Shown: piece by piece, positions 52,845-63,199 of the stretch
How the letters are laid out: every line of letters begins with the position of its first letter
Position numbering within the stretch: position 1 is the first letter of the stretch
Source of the DNA: Methylobacter luteus IMV-B-3098
GTDB taxonomy: Bacteria; Pseudomonadota; Gammaproteobacteria; Methylococcales; Methylomonadaceae
Length of the DNA: 64,000 bases
NCBI RefSeq assembly: GCF_000427625.1
Contig: NZ_KE386569.1
Location: 2,408,789 to 2,472,788 of the forward strand
Direction: 5' to 3'
The notes under the pieces: generated by a model
Database searches by the model: none
Told to the model about the DNA's origin: nothing
What the model saw: only the letters and a program-made list of their open reading frames with translations
Program-made: the position numbers and the translations under genes

Positions 52845-53717
52845 ATGAAACTGGTGACCTTCACTCACAAAAACGAAACCCGAGTAGGCGCGGTCATTGA
52901 TCAGGCCGTCGTTGACAGCCGAGGCGACAGCTCAATTCCAACAACCATGATTGAATTCCTGGCGTCAGGCGCGGCCGGTCTGGCGGCCATGCAGCAGCTG
53001 ATAGCCAGCGGCAATCACCGGATTCCACTGAGTGAAGTCAAGCTGCAGGCGCCGGTGCCACGGCCCGGTAAATATCTGGCGGTCAGCCTGAACTATGCCG
53101 ATCATATCGAAGAAACCGGTTTCGAGAAACCCGAATATCCGACGTTCTTCACGAAGCAAGGCAGCTGTGTCATTGCCCATAACGACGCCATTTACCGGCC
53201 CAGGGTTTCCGATAAACTCGATTATGAAGGCGAGCTGGCTCTCGTCATCGGCAAGCGCTGCCGTCATGTGCCCGTCGATAAGGCTCATCAGGTCATCGCG
53301 GGGTTCACCATCGCCAACGATGTCTCGGTGCGTGACTGGCAGATCCGCTCGCCGACCTGGACCTTGGGCAAATCGTTCGACACGGCAGGCCCTTTAGGTC
53401 CGTGGATCGTCACGTCCGATGAAATCGGCGATCCGCATAATCTGAACCTGAAAACCTGGATTGACGATGAATTGCGGCAGGATTCCAATACCCGGCACAT
53501 GATTTTCAACTGCTACGAAATGGTCGCTTATTTGTCGCAGGCCATGACGCTGGAACCCGGCGATGTCATTGCCACAGGCACACCTAGCGGCGTCGGCGTA
53601 AAAATGAAGCCGCGCGGTTACATGAAACCGGGACAAACGGCCAGAATCGAAATCGAAGGTATCGGTACGCTAATCAATCCAATCATCGAAGAACCGGACA
53701 ATCTGGCTGTCTATTAA
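52845..53717 (+). CDS. Fumarylacetoacetate hydrolase-family protein (290 aa)
   Basis: FAH fold: PGKYLAVSLNYADHIEETG, DKLDYEGELALVIGKRC (metal-binding Glu residues), GFTIANDVSVRDWQIR and GDVIATGTPSGVGVKMKPRGYMKPG. The family includes acylpyruvate hydrolases, oxaloacetate decarboxylases and 2-hydroxyhepta-2,4-diene-dioate isomerases; I cannot choose. Monocistronic, divergent from gph. Confidence 0.85.
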   Translation: MKLVTFTHKNETRVGAVIDQAVVDSRGDSSIPTTMIEFLASGAAGLAAMQQLIASGNHRIPLSEVKLQAPVPRPGKYLAVSLNYADHIEETGFEKPEYPTFFTKQGSCVIAHNDAIYRPRVSDKLDYEGELALVIGKRCRHVPVDKAHQVIAGFTIANDVSVRDWQIRSPTWTLGKSFDTAGPLGPWIVTSDEIGDPHNLNLKTWIDDELRQDSNTRHMIFNCYEMVAYLSQAMTLEPGDVIATGTPSGVGVKMKPRGYMKPGQTARIEIEGIGTLINPIIEEPDNLAVY

Positions 53718-53719
53718 AG

Positions 53720-53759
53720 TTAAGGCATTGGCGGCCGTTAGGCCGCCAATGCCTTAACC
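53720..53759. terminator. Bidirectional terminator, perfect 18-bp stem
   Basis: GTTAAGGCATTGGCGGCC (53720-53737) mirrors 53742-53759 exactly, loop GTTA. It serves the FAH gene and the convergent histidine kinase gene; the latter's TAA is inside the stem. A T-rich CTTTTTCT follows on the plus side. Confidence 0.85.
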
Positions 53760-55193
53760 CGGGCTTTTTCTGGTATTGAAAAAACCCAATTTCCTGGCTC
53801 GCCTGCGTTCGACCGGTTTTCGCGGCAGAGGAAACAGCACGGTGACTTTGAGCCCGCCAAATTGAGATTCTCCGAGACTCAGCTCGGCACCGTGAATCAG
53901 GGCGATTCGCTGGGCAATGGAAAATCCGAGGCCGCTGCCTTTCGCATGATTGGCCGTTTCGATGCACCGATGAAACCGTTTTAGCGCGACTTCATACTGA
54001 TCAGGCGCAATCCCGGGCCCTGAATCCTCGACACACAGCAACAAATGCCTTTCCTGCCCCGACACGCCGATCCTGATCAGACCGTGAGCCGGCGTGTATT
54101 TGATGGCGTTATCGATCAGATTTTTGACCAGAATATTGATCAGCTGCGCATTGCCGATAATCGGTACGGCGTTATCCTCGATAAATTCCATGCGAATGCG
54201 TTTTTTATGCGCTTCCGGCTCCAGGTCTGTGACAATTCGCACAATCTCACAGCCGAGCACGGTCGTCTCTTTGGATAAAAATTCGGTTCCGGATTCAATG
54301 CGCGAGAATATCAGTAATTGCTGCACCATATCGGTCATGCGAAGTACGCCTTGCTCTATGCGCCCTAGCGCCTGGCGGCGCGTTAATTCATCGTCGGTTT
54401 TCAGCGCGACCTGCGCCTGGGTCAACAAGCCCGCCAGGGGAGTTCTCAGCTCATGAGAAGCATCGGCCGTAAATCGGCGTTCATGCTCAAAAGCCCGTTC
54501 AAGCTGTACAAACAGATTATTCAGCTCATTAACCACGGGCACGATTTCTATGGGCAGTTTCTTGACCGATAAAGGTTTTAAATAACTGGCTTCGCGTCTG
54601 GCGAGCTGCTGCGTTAATTGACCAAACGGCTTCAAGGCTCGTCCGACGATAAGCCAGATAGCCAATCCCAGAAACGGCAAACCGATCAGAAACGGCTTGA
54701 TCAGATGCCGGGAAATGTCATCCATCAACTCCGTGCGGATATCATCGCGTTGTCCGACATGGATGATGTATTCATTTTTGTCTTCGGAAATGCTGAAGAC
54801 ATGCCATAGGTGGTTGTTGATAAGGGTTTTGCTATAGCCATTCTGCGAGATCGATAAAGGCAGGGGCGGCGCGCTTTCGGAGCGAAGAATCAAACCTTCG
54901 TCCTTATAGATAAGCTGAAAAGCCAGTTTCCGTTCATAGCGATGATTGAACACCTTGGTCGGCTCAAACATTTCCGACTTGTCCAGATCCCACAATTCAT
55001 ACAAAGAACCGGCATACAACAGATGGCCGACAAATGAATTCAGGGCCCGTGCGGATTGCGCCAAATCCGCATCAAAAAGCTCCGCCACTTCAGTGCGAAT
55101 TTGCTTGTAACCTTTATAGGCGGCAATGCCCCAAATCAGCAATAACGCGGAAAGCAGCGTGAACAACAACAATTTTCGAAGCGAATAACTCAT
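53754..55193 (-). CDS. Sensor histidine kinase (479 aa)
   Basis: An N-terminal helix (about 8-25), a roughly 130-residue periplasmic domain, a second helix (about 168-187) and a HAMP-like linker precede HisKA with DASHELRTPLAGL and HATPase with NLIDNAIKYTP, DSGPGIAP and KGSGLGFSI. The QseC/TctE-like layout fits its OmpR-type partner directly upstream (1-nt overlap). The signal is unknown. Confidence 0.9.
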   Translation of the reverse strand: MSYSLRKLLLFTLLSALLLIWGIAAYKGYKQIRTEVAELFDADLAQSARALNSFVGHLLYAGSLYELWDLDKSEMFEPTKVFNHRYERKLAFQLIYKDEGLILRSESAPPLPLSISQNGYSKTLINNHLWHVFSISEDKNEYIIHVGQRDDIRTELMDDISRHLIKPFLIGLPFLGLAIWLIVGRALKPFGQLTQQLARREASYLKPLSVKKLPIEIVPVVNELNNLFVQLERAFEHERRFTADASHELRTPLAGLLTQAQVALKTDDELTRRQALGRIEQGVLRMTDMVQQLLIFSRIESGTEFLSKETTVLGCEIVRIVTDLEPEAHKKRIRMEFIEDNAVPIIGNAQLINILVKNLIDNAIKYTPAHGLIRIGVSGQERHLLLCVEDSGPGIAPDQYEVALKRFHRCIETANHAKGSGLGFSIAQRIALIHGAELSLGESQFGGLKVTVLFPLPRKPVERRRARKLGFFNTRKSPG

Positions 55194-55858
55194 TAATCTT
55201 CATCAATGTCAATAATATAGCCGACACCTCTGACAGTACGGATAATCGACGATCCCAATTTTTTTCTCAGGTAATGAATGTGAACCTCGACGGTATTGCT
55301 TTCTATATCGGAATCCCAGGAATACAGACTTTCCTCGAGCCTGGCGCGAGACACAACCCGGCCTATATTGCCCATCAGGAAACTCAGTATCTCGAATTCT
55401 TTTTGCGACAGATCCACCTTTTCGTCATTAAAAGTGACCAGATGCGATGCAGGGTCCAGCACGATGCCCCGATGTTCAATCTTGGGCGCACCCCGACCTT
55501 CATTGCGTCTGGCCAGAGCTCTCAGGCGTGCGCAGACTTCGTTTAAGTCAAACGGTTTGATCACGAAATCATCGGCACCGCTGTCGAGGCCCAATATTCG
55601 GTCAGGAATCGTATCTTTAGCCGTCAAAACCAGCACCGGTGTTTCGTCTTTACGGCTTCTCAAAGCCCTCAAAATCTCCAGGCCATCCATATCGGGCAAA
55701 TTCAGATCCAACACGATCAGCTCATACGCGTTAACTTTCAGAGCCTCATCGGCAAGTTTTCCGTTAGTCAGCCAATCAACGGCATAGCCTTCCATTTTTA
55801 AACCGGCTGTCAGGCCGTCGCCCAATATTTCATCATCTTCAACTAATAAAAGTCGCAT
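55193..55858 (-). CDS. OmpR-family response regulator (221 aa)
   Basis: Receiver domain with VEDDEILGD, phospho-acceptor Asp in LDLNLPDMDG (about residue 51) and VLTAKD; a C-terminal winged helix with LSQKEFEILSFLM and VEVHIHYLRKKLG. It pairs with the kinase at 53754 in one operon. Similar to QseB/PmrA-type regulators. Confidence 0.9.
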   Translation of the reverse strand: MRLLLVEDDEILGDGLTAGLKMEGYAVDWLTNGKLADEALKVNAYELIVLDLNLPDMDGLEILRALRSRKDETPVLVLTAKDTIPDRILGLDSGADDFVIKPFDLNEVCARLRALARRNEGRGAPKIEHRGIVLDPASHLVTFNDEKVDLSQKEFEILSFLMGNIGRVVSRARLEESLYSWDSDIESNTVEVHIHYLRKKLGSSIIRTVRGVGYIIDIDED

Positions 55859-56209
55859 ATACTCTACATTTCAGAATAGTTAAACGTCTGCCGGTAATGC
55901 TCATACAGAAAACCCACCGAGATTACGACCGACACTACAAGTTTACAGGAGTCCAGTCATTGGACTCACAATCACAACAATTACCCCAGCATTTAAGAAT
56001 TAAACTGTCCGGTTCACAAGATGCTGCCGAGTATGAAATATATAAGTCCCCGAAAACTAATAAAAGTTCCCTCTATTCAATAGAAGCGCGCATTCATTCA
56101 GCGCTGCGGCTGTAAAAGCATCGGTATTCTTTTCATAAAATCCGGCTCCGTTCATCGACAATCGTATTATGTTAAACTGATTGCTTTCAAACTGAATTTA
56201 ACGATTGCC
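55859..56209. other. Divergent promoter region, no convincing gene
   Basis: About 350 bp between the two-component operon and hemW. A 72-codon frame (55897-56115) has no RBS and no family resemblance. ATTATGTTAAACTG near 56166 could be part of the hemW promoter. Confidence 0.35.
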
Positions 56210-57352
56210 TTGCCACCACTCAGCTTATACATTCACATTCCCTGGTGTATCAAAAAGTGTCCTTATTGTGATTTTAATTCACATGCAGTTAAAGCCGACA
56301 CGCCTGAAATCGAATATATTGATGCGCTACTGAACGATCTGGCCCTGGATCTACAGCTGTACGGCATCAGCCGGCCTGTCAGCAGCATTTTTATCGGCGG
56401 CGGAACGCCGAGCCTTTTTTCACCGGAATCCTTCCATCGCTTGTTGACAGGCATAACACAACAAGTTGCATCGACCGATAACCTTGAAATCACCCTGGAA
56501 GCGAATCCCGGTACTTTTGAAATCAACAAATTCGCCGAATTCCGGTCACTGGGTATTAATCGCTTGTCGATCGGCATACAAAGCTTTAACGATACGCTAC
56601 TACAAAAACTGGGACGGGTTCATTCGGGCAAGGAAGCCATGCGGGCAGCTGAATGCGCCCATCAGGCCGGATTCGATAATTTTAATCTTGACCTGATGTT
56701 CGGCTTGCCGGATGCCGGCCCCGACAGCAGCAAAGCCGATATTGAAACCGCTATAAACCTGAATCCTACGCATATTTCCTTTTATCAGTTAACGCTGGAA
56801 CCTAACACTTACTTTCATAAATTTCCGCCCAAACTGCCCAATGATGAGGTTATCTTTGGTACGCAACAAGTCTGTCAGGCCTTATTGGCCGATCATGGCT
56901 ATCAGCAATATGAAGTTTCAGCCTACAGTCGGTCCAGCTTTCAATGCCGGCATAATTTGAATTACTGGCAATTTGGCGATTATCTGGGCATAGGCGCCGG
57001 TGCTCATGGCAAGCTATCACTGGCGTTGCCTGATCGGATCATGCGCACGTTCAAGCCAAGAAGTCCGGAGCAGTACCTGCGCGATACCCATAAAAACGGC
57101 GGTACCGACATAATTGCCAGAGCGGATTTGCCTTTGGAATTCATCATGAACCATCTGCGTCTTAAACAGGGATTTACTGTGGCGAGCTATGAAGCAACTA
57201 CGGGTCTTGCCATTGATACGCTTGAACCCGCCTTATCGGCGTGCTTGAAGCAACACTTGGTCATCAACCGCAATGATCGCTATTATTGCTCGGAAAAAGG
57301 ATGGAATTTTCTGGACAGTGTTTTGGAAAAGTTCTGTTCACTGCCAGACTGA
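56210..57352 (+). CDS. hemW: Radical SAM heme chaperone HemW
   Basis: 380 residues from TTG 56210. The iron-sulfur motif CIKKCPYCDFNSH (residues 12-24) has HemW-type spacing CxxxCxxC followed by DFNSH. Next are FIGGGTPSLF, EANPGTFE, RLSIGIQSF and GAGAHGKLS, all HemW marks. These proteins insert or carry heme and were long called HemN-like. They lack the extra N-terminal part of true HemN. Confidence 0.9.
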   Translation: MPPLSLYIHIPWCIKKCPYCDFNSHAVKADTPEIEYIDALLNDLALDLQLYGISRPVSSIFIGGGTPSLFSPESFHRLLTGITQQVASTDNLEITLEANPGTFEINKFAEFRSLGINRLSIGIQSFNDTLLQKLGRVHSGKEAMRAAECAHQAGFDNFNLDLMFGLPDAGPDSSKADIETAINLNPTHISFYQLTLEPNTYFHKFPPKLPNDEVIFGTQQVCQALLADHGYQQYEVSAYSRSSFQCRHNLNYWQFGDYLGIGAGAHGKLSLALPDRIMRTFKPRSPEQYLRDTHKNGGTDIIARADLPLEFIMNHLRLKQGFTVASYEATTGLAIDTLEPALSACLKQHLVINRNDRYYCSEKGWNFLDSVLEKFCSLPD

Positions 57353-57607
57353 TAAACCAGCGCCCCGTCTCGCCCCCGGCAGGCACACCAAGTTCATGCC
57401 GGAAACATGATCAGCTTTTTACTTAATTGCCGTTTGAGAAAATTAATATTAATTTTGTTTTATAATTCGTAATAAAATCACTCACTATTCCTTAAAAAGA
57501 AACAATTTATCATCTAACCTATGCTTAATGACTATAACGGCTCAATATTATATCTTCCTTAACTGAGCTTAATAACAAACCGCAAACTCTTCATCCCATA
57601 AAAGTAT

Positions 57608-58243
57608 ATGCTTGATTATCAAAAAGACTTTATTTCCTATGCGCTGGATTGCGGCGTACTCAGATTCGGCGAATTTCAATTGAAATCAGGCCGCATCAGT
57701 CCTTATTTTTTCAATACCGGATTGTTTAATACCGGCGCCCAACTGGGCAAGCTGGGCCAATTTTACGCGCAGGCCTTGCTTCAATCCGGCCTTAAACCGG
57801 ATATTCTTTATGGTCCCGCCTACAAAGGCATTCCCTTGGTCAGCGCGACCTCTATCGCCTATGCCGCGTTAACAGCCAACGATATCCCTTTCGCCTTCAA
57901 CCGCAAGGAAGCAAAGGATCACGGCGAAGGCGGCATGCTCGTAGGCGCGCCGCTGCAAGGCCGGGTCCTCATTCTTGATGATGTCATTACGGCCGGCACC
58001 TCGGTCAGAGAGTCCGTGGAAATTATCAGGCAAGCCGGAGCAACGCCGGCTGGCGTATTGATCGCCTTGGACAGACAGGAAAAAGGACAAAATGAAATTT
58101 CAGCCATCCAGGAAGTCAGCGAACAATTCAATATGCCTGTTATATCAATCATCACTCTGGATAATATTATTGAATATTTAACCGCCAATGCCGGCAATCA
58201 ACTCGATGCGATAAAAGAATATCAGCGGCTTTACGGCATTTAA
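57608..58243 (+). CDS. pyrE: Orotate phosphoribosyltransferase
   Basis: 211 residues, usual length. [19 protein letters not shown] near the start, [30 protein letters not shown] and the PRPP loop [13 protein letters not shown]. It makes OMP in pyrimidine synthesis. Monocistronic, 250 bp after hemW; this gap is AT-rich and holds no gene. Confidence 0.95.
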   Translation: MLDYQKDFISYALDCGVLRFGEFQLKSGRISPYFFNTGLFNTGAQLGKLGQFYAQALLQSGLKPDILYGPAYKGIPLVSATSIAYAALTANDIPFAFNRKEAKDHGEGGMLVGAPLQGRVLILDDVITAGTSVRESVEIIRQAGATPAGVLIALDRQEKGQNEISAIQEVSEQFNMPVISIITLDNIIEYLTANAGNQLDAIKEYQRLYGI

Positions 58244-58377
58244 CTCATGAGACATCTGCTCTAGAAAAAAGATATCCGAACCTAACAGTTCCCGAGATAT
58301 CGACTACACTTAGTCAAAATCTATTTTTAATCTGATGTTTCAATAACAAGAAGAATCGCATTAGTAAAAGGCTTGCC

Positions 58378-60324
58378 ATGAGTAATCTGGAATTTAAAGA
58401 GCAAATGCACGAATATTCGCAATGGCGTGCAAAACTGATACAGGCTATAGAAATGTATCATCAGTGGCGTAATCGCTATGGCATGAATGACGCCCATAGT
58501 ACGGATATTATTTTGAATATCCTGACGGGTCTGGAGTCGGACCGCATTACTCTGGCCTTTGTTGCTGAATTTTCGCGCGGCAAAACGGAACTGATCAACT
58601 CGCTGTTCTTTGCCGAGACCGGGCTCAGATTACTGCCATCTTCGCCTGGCCGCACCACTATGTCGCCAACGGAACTGTTTCATGATGAAAAAGGCGGCAG
58701 TTACATCCGCTTATTGAATATTGAAAGCCGGCTTGAAGATCTTTCCCTGGCCGAGTTTAAAAAGAAGCCCGAATGCTGGCACCATATCGATCTGGACTGC
58801 AACTCGCCGACCCAAATGCAGGAAGCTTTTAAAGAACTGGTCGCGACTAAACTGGTAGACCGTGAGCTTGCGGACAAACTGGGGTTATGGAACGAGCGCG
58901 AAGCAGCGGAACAAGGCATCATCAACCCTGAAAAAGTCGAAATACCCTGCTGGCGCCATGCCTTGATCAGCTTTCCCCACCCTCTGTTGCAAGAGGGCTT
59001 GGCAATTCTCGATACACCGGGCTTAAATGCCTTGGGTACGGAGCCTGAATTAACCCTGAGCATGCTGCCCAGGGCGCAAGCCATTGTTTTCGTGCTTGCT
59101 GCCGATACAGGCGTCACAAAGAGCGATATGGAAATGTGGCGCAGCCATGTTTGCAGCACACGCGGCTCCAGCAAACAAGGACTGGCCGTGGTTATGAATA
59201 AAATCGACGCCATGTGGGATGACCTGGCCGGAGAAAATGGCTATGAAACATCCATTCAATCGCAAGTCAAAAACTCGGCGTCTATTTTAAAAATAAACGA
59301 AGAGGTCATTTTCCCGGTCTCCGCCAAACAAGCCTTGCTGGCCAAAGTCAAAAATGATGCGGCATTACTCGAGAAAAGCCGTTTGGCCGTATTGGAAAAC
59401 TATCTTGCCAATAATATTTTGAGGCAGCGGCGCAGCATCCTGATGGATACTATTGTTCGAGACATGGGCTTTTTGATCAGTGAATCATCCAATTTAACGA
59501 ACTCTTCCTACACCAACGCCGTCAGCCAACTTGAGGAATTCAAGAAAATTGACTTTCAAAATCAGGATATGACGGGCAAGTTGATGGCCGAAACGCGAGA
59601 CAGGCAAAACGTCTATCTGGCCAATATCGAGAACTTCCAGGCCAGCCGTCGGGTTTTCAGCGTGCAGGCCAAGATGCTGGTTGATTCATTCGGCAAGGAA
59701 AAAATCGATGCCGTTATCAAAAGGACCAAGAACGACATGTCCAAGAGCCTGACGACTTATGGCATGAAGCAAAACATCCGGAAACTGTTCGATGAATTGC
59801 GCGATCTGCTGCAGGATTCCGTGGACATTACCAATGAAACGCGCCGTCTGGTGAAAGCCATCCATAAAAAATTCAAGGACGAATACGGCTTTCAGGAGAT
59901 CGAGCCGCAACTATTCTCCATCAAGCAATATCAGTTTGAACTGGAACAGATCTTTGAAGAAGGCGAAGCATTCCGCACCAGCACCAAAACGACCATGACC
60001 GAGCAAAGCATTGTCATCAACAAGCTTTATAACACGCTCATCGCCAAGGCCAGAAACATCCTGGCTCAGGCGCATACCGATGCGGCGGTCTGGAGCAACA
60101 GTGTTTTAACGCCACTTATGCATCAGATCAAAGATCATAAAAGGCAGATCGAAAGCCGTCTGCAAATGCTCAGAAAAATTAACGAATCAAAGGGTAACGT
60201 TGCTGAAAGCATCGCAAGCCTTGAAGCAGAACTGGCGCCCTTGAAACGGCAACGCGATGAACTGGCTATCATCATTAAATCAATGCAGCTGGATGCTCAC
60301 TCATTAGCGAAAACCGAACACTGA
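58378..60324 (+). CDS. Dynamin-like GTPase (648 aa)
   Basis: The G1 loop reads AEFSRGKTELIN (about residues 63-74), so Ala replaces the first Gly of GxxxxGKT. The T-rich G2 region is PSSPGRTTMSPTEL, G3 is LDTPGLN and G4 is MNKID. The C-terminal 300 residues are long helices, as in the trunk and stalk of bacterial dynamin-like proteins, with no obvious membrane helix. Such proteins act in membrane stress or remodelling. Single gene; ATG preceded by a weak RBS. Confidence 0.75.
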   Translation: MSNLEFKEQMHEYSQWRAKLIQAIEMYHQWRNRYGMNDAHSTDIILNILTGLESDRITLAFVAEFSRGKTELINSLFFAETGLRLLPSSPGRTTMSPTELFHDEKGGSYIRLLNIESRLEDLSLAEFKKKPECWHHIDLDCNSPTQMQEAFKELVATKLVDRELADKLGLWNEREAAEQGIINPEKVEIPCWRHALISFPHPLLQEGLAILDTPGLNALGTEPELTLSMLPRAQAIVFVLAADTGVTKSDMEMWRSHVCSTRGSSKQGLAVVMNKIDAMWDDLAGENGYETSIQSQVKNSASILKINEEVIFPVSAKQALLAKVKNDAALLEKSRLAVLENYLANNILRQRRSILMDTIVRDMGFLISESSNLTNSSYTNAVSQLEEFKKIDFQNQDMTGKLMAETRDRQNVYLANIENFQASRRVFSVQAKMLVDSFGKEKIDAVIKRTKNDMSKSLTTYGMKQNIRKLFDELRDLLQDSVDITNETRRLVKAIHKKFKDEYGFQEIEPQLFSIKQYQFELEQIFEEGEAFRTSTKTTMTEQSIVINKLYNTLIAKARNILAQAHTDAAVWSNSVLTPLMHQIKDHKRQIESRLQMLRKINESKGNVAESIASLEAELAPLKRQRDELAIIIKSMQLDAHSLAKTEH

Positions 60325-60394
60325 TAACTTGCTCTTTTAAACGATTTTGCCCGTTATCGCCTGAAAGCATTGACGAGCAAAATCAAGCCGGGCC

Positions 60395-61084
60395 TTAAGC
60401 TCGCCTGAAAATCAGGTCCCAGACTCCGTGGCCCAACCGCAGGCCGCGCTGCTCAAATTTGGTTAATGGGCGATAGTCAGGGCGCTCGCAATAATCCGCC
60501 CCGTTGCCGGCATTGACCAGCCGGCTTTCTGCCGATAAGACTTCCAGCATATGCTCGGCATAATTCTGCCAGTCCGTTGCCGCATGGAAGTAGCCGCCGG
60601 ACTTTAATTTCTTGGCCAGCAAATCGACAAAACCGGGCCTTACGATGCGTCTTTTATGGTGCTTTTTTTTCGGCCAGGGATCGGGAAAAAACAAGTGCAC
60701 GCCGGCCAGACTGTGATCGGCAATTTTATTCTCCATAACTTCTATGGCGTCATGGCAGTAAACCCTGACATTGCCGATGCCCTGCTGCGCAAGTTGCAGC
60801 ATCAAATGCCCGACACCGGGCCGGTGAACCTCGATGCCGATATAATTGATCCCGGGATTGGCAGCCGCCATCTTGGCCAGACTCTCGCCATTGCCGAAAC
60901 CAATCTCGACACAGAGAGGCGCATCACGTCCGAAAACCTCGGCAAAGTCATAATCGGCTTGCGGGTCCAGCCCGTAAACGGCCCAGTAATTGTCCAACGC
61001 GAGCTGCTGCCCTGGCGTGATGCGGCCTTGCCGACGAATAAAACTGCGAATGCGCTGCGGGAAATTTTGTTCAGGAAAAATCAT
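60395..61084 (-). CDS. trmB: tRNA (guanine-N7-)-methyltransferase
   Basis: 229 residues from ATG 61084. SAM motif VEIGFGNGESLAKMA, then YIGIEVHRPGVGHL, the PDPWPKKKHHKRR catalytic region and GGYFHAATDW near the end. It methylates G46 of tRNA. 52 nt after thiSG in one operon. Confidence 0.95.
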   Translation of the reverse strand: MIFPEQNFPQRIRSFIRRQGRITPGQQLALDNYWAVYGLDPQADYDFAEVFGRDAPLCVEIGFGNGESLAKMAAANPGINYIGIEVHRPGVGHLMLQLAQQGIGNVRVYCHDAIEVMENKIADHSLAGVHLFFPDPWPKKKHHKRRIVRPGFVDLLAKKLKSGGYFHAATDWQNYAEHMLEVLSAESRLVNAGNGADYCERPDYRPLTKFEQRGLRLGHGVWDLIFRRA

Positions 61085-61136
61085 ATCAGGATAATGCGGA
61101 AATACCGTCCGGGGCGAACTTTGCCGCCCCGGCAAA

Positions 61137-62114
61137 TCAGAAAAACAAACCGTCGATAGGCGATGAGGCAGAAGCAAACCGCTTTCTGGGCATACGCCCG
61201 GCCAGAAAAGCTTCCCGGCCGGCCTCGATACCTTTCTTCATGGCTGAAGCCATCAGTACCGGATTTTTTGCCGCGGCGATGGCCGTATTCATCAAAACGC
61301 CGTCACAGCCCAACTCCATGGCTATGGCAGCATCTGACGCCGTGCCAACGCCGGCATCGACCAGAATAGGCACCTTGGCGTTTTCGACAATAGTCAGAAT
61401 ATTATAGGGATTGCGCACGCCCAGTCCCGACCCGATCGGAGCCGCCAGCGGCATGACCGCCACGCAGCCGATCTCTTCAAGTCTTTTGGCCGCAATCGGA
61501 TCATCGTTGGTATAGACCATGACGTCGAAGCCGTCCTTAACCAGTAATTCGGCGGCGATATACGTTTCGGCCACATCGGGAAACAGGGTTTTCTGATCGG
61601 CCAGAACCTCCAGTTTAACCAGCTTGTGCCCACCCAACAATTCCCGGCCCAGGCGACAGGTTCTTACCGCGTCTTCGGCCGTATAACAGCCGGCCGTGTT
61701 GGGCAAAATCGTGTATTTATCCGGCGAAATGACGTCCAGCAAATTCGGCTCGCCAGGGTGCTGGCCGATATTGGTGCGGCGAATGGCGACTGTCACAATT
61801 TGAGCGCCGCTGGCTTCAATGGCCAGTCGGGTTTCTTCAAGGTCCTTATACTTGCCGGTACCGACCAGCAGTCTTGACTGATACGCCCTTCCCGCGATAA
61901 CAAATGAGTCATCCTGGCCGCCGCCAATGGCATGGACGATTTCCAGGCGGTCGTCAGCCTGCAACGCCTGCGTGCCGTGTTGATCAAACGGCAAAATTTC
62001 TTTATTCAATTCAACGGCGATTCTTTTGCCTGTTAAACCCATGTCAGCTATTACATCGGCTACATGCGAGTTTTCAGCAACCTCACGGATTTCGCCATTT
62101 ACATAAACAATCAT
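61137..62114 (-). CDS. ThiS-ThiG fusion (sulfur carrier plus thiazole synthase)
   Basis: Residues 1-66 are ThiS ([14 protein letters not shown] ... [10 protein letters not shown]), and the rest is ThiG ([55 protein letters not shown]). ThiG's Schiff-base Lys is in LVKLEVL. In separate proteins the ThiS C-terminal GG is adenylated and thiocarboxylated; here GG is internal, so the product must be cut after GG or work differently. Fusions of this kind are annotated in some gammaproteobacteria. It follows the DAHP synthase gene by 14 nt. Confidence 0.85.
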   Translation of the reverse strand: MIVYVNGEIREVAENSHVADVIADMGLTGKRIAVELNKEILPFDQHGTQALQADDRLEIVHAIGGGQDDSFVIAGRAYQSRLLVGTGKYKDLEETRLAIEASGAQIVTVAIRRTNIGQHPGEPNLLDVISPDKYTILPNTAGCYTAEDAVRTCRLGRELLGGHKLVKLEVLADQKTLFPDVAETYIAAELLVKDGFDVMVYTNDDPIAAKRLEEIGCVAVMPLAAPIGSGLGVRNPYNILTIVENAKVPILVDAGVGTASDAAIAMELGCDGVLMNTAIAAAKNPVLMASAMKKGIEAGREAFLAGRMPRKRFASASSPIDGLFF

Positions 62115-62128
62115 GTATAAACTCCGGC

Positions 62129-63199
62129 TTAATTCTCTATAGTTCTGCGTTTCTGTACCGCGATGGCAAGATCTTCCAACAGCTGCACCGTATCTTCCCA
62201 GCCCAGGCAGGCATCGGTGATGCTTTGCCCGTATATTAATGGCCGCCCCTCAAACACATCCTGCCGGCCCGGCTTAAGATGGCTTTCTATCATAACGCCC
62301 ATGATCCGGCGATCGCCGTTCGCTATTTGCCCGGCCACATCCTCGCCTACAATAAGCTGGCGCTGGCATTGCCTTAAGCTGTTGGCATGACTGAAGTCGA
62401 TCATGATATTCGGTCTGAGATTAGCTTTTTTCAACCCTTCCGCTACCTTCTCGACACTGACGGCATCGTAATTGGGAGCATCATTTCCGCCTCTGAGAAT
62501 GATATGCACGTCCTCATTGCCGGTGGTTGAAAAGATGGCCGAATGCCCGGCCTTGGTCAGCGACAGGAAATGATGCGGACTCATGGCCGCACCTATCGCA
62601 TCAATGGCGATCTTGATCGTACCGTCTGTGGCATTCTTGAATCCGACTGGGCAGGACAGGCCTGAAGCCAGCTCGCGGTGAACCTGGCTTTCGGTGGTTC
62701 GAGCGCCGATGGCGCCCCAGGCAATCAAATCTGAAACATATTGCGGCGTAATCAGATCCAGGTACTCGGTCGCCGCCGGTATGCCAGCAGTATTCAAATC
62801 GAGTAATAATTGCCTGGCGACGCGCAAACCTTTATTGATGTTAAAGCTGGAATTAAGATCCGGATCGTTGATCAGGCCCTTCCAACCCACGGTCGTGCGA
62901 GGTTTTTCAAAATAAACCCGCATCACGATCGACAAGTCATCTTTTAATTCATCCTTAACCGCTTTCAACCGTCGCGCATACTCCTTGGCGGCATCCGTGT
63001 CATGAATGGAGCAGGGCCCCACCACCACCAGCAGTCTGTCATCCTGACCGGTCAGTATCTTGTGAATATCTTCCCTTGCTCGCAGAGTCGTTTGTGCCGC
63101 CGCTTCGGTAATAGGCATTTCATCATGCACCTGAACAGGCGCAATGACTTCTTGAGTGGCACAAATTCTCAAGTCGTCAGTATTGTATTTCGTTTGCAT
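62129..63199 (-). CDS. aroG: Class I DAHP synthase (AroG-type)
   Basis: 356 residues. [10 protein letters not shown] (metal Cys), [42 protein letters not shown] and [10 protein letters not shown] are diagnostic of the AroFGH group. It condenses PEP and erythrose 4-phosphate, the first step to aromatic amino acids and to the aryl precursor. I cannot tell by eye which amino acid inhibits it. First gene of the aroG-thiSG-trmB operon. Confidence 0.9.
   Translation of the reverse strand: MQTKYNTDDLRICATQEVIAPVQVHDEMPITEAAAQTTLRAREDIHKILTGQDDRLLVVVGPCSIHDTDAAKEYARRLKAVKDELKDDLSIVMRVYFEKPRTTVGWKGLINDPDLNSSFNINKGLRVARQLLLDLNTAGIPAATEYLDLITPQYVSDLIAWGAIGARTTESQVHRELASGLSCPVGFKNATDGTIKIAIDAIGAAMSPHHFLSLTKAGHSAIFSTTGNEDVHIILRGGNDAPNYDAVSVEKVAEGLKKANLRPNIMIDFSHANSLRQCQRQLIVGEDVAGQIANGDRRIMGVMIESHLKPGRQDVFEGRPLIYGQSITDACLGWEDTVQLLEDLAIAVQKRRTIEN

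Noticed and set aside
55897-56115. 72-codon frame between the response regulator and hemW
   Set aside because: No RBS, no motif, and it fills a divergent promoter region.
62114-62129. TPP riboswitch before the ThiS-ThiG fusion
   Set aside because: Only 14 nt separate it from the DAHP synthase gene, so there is no room for one.
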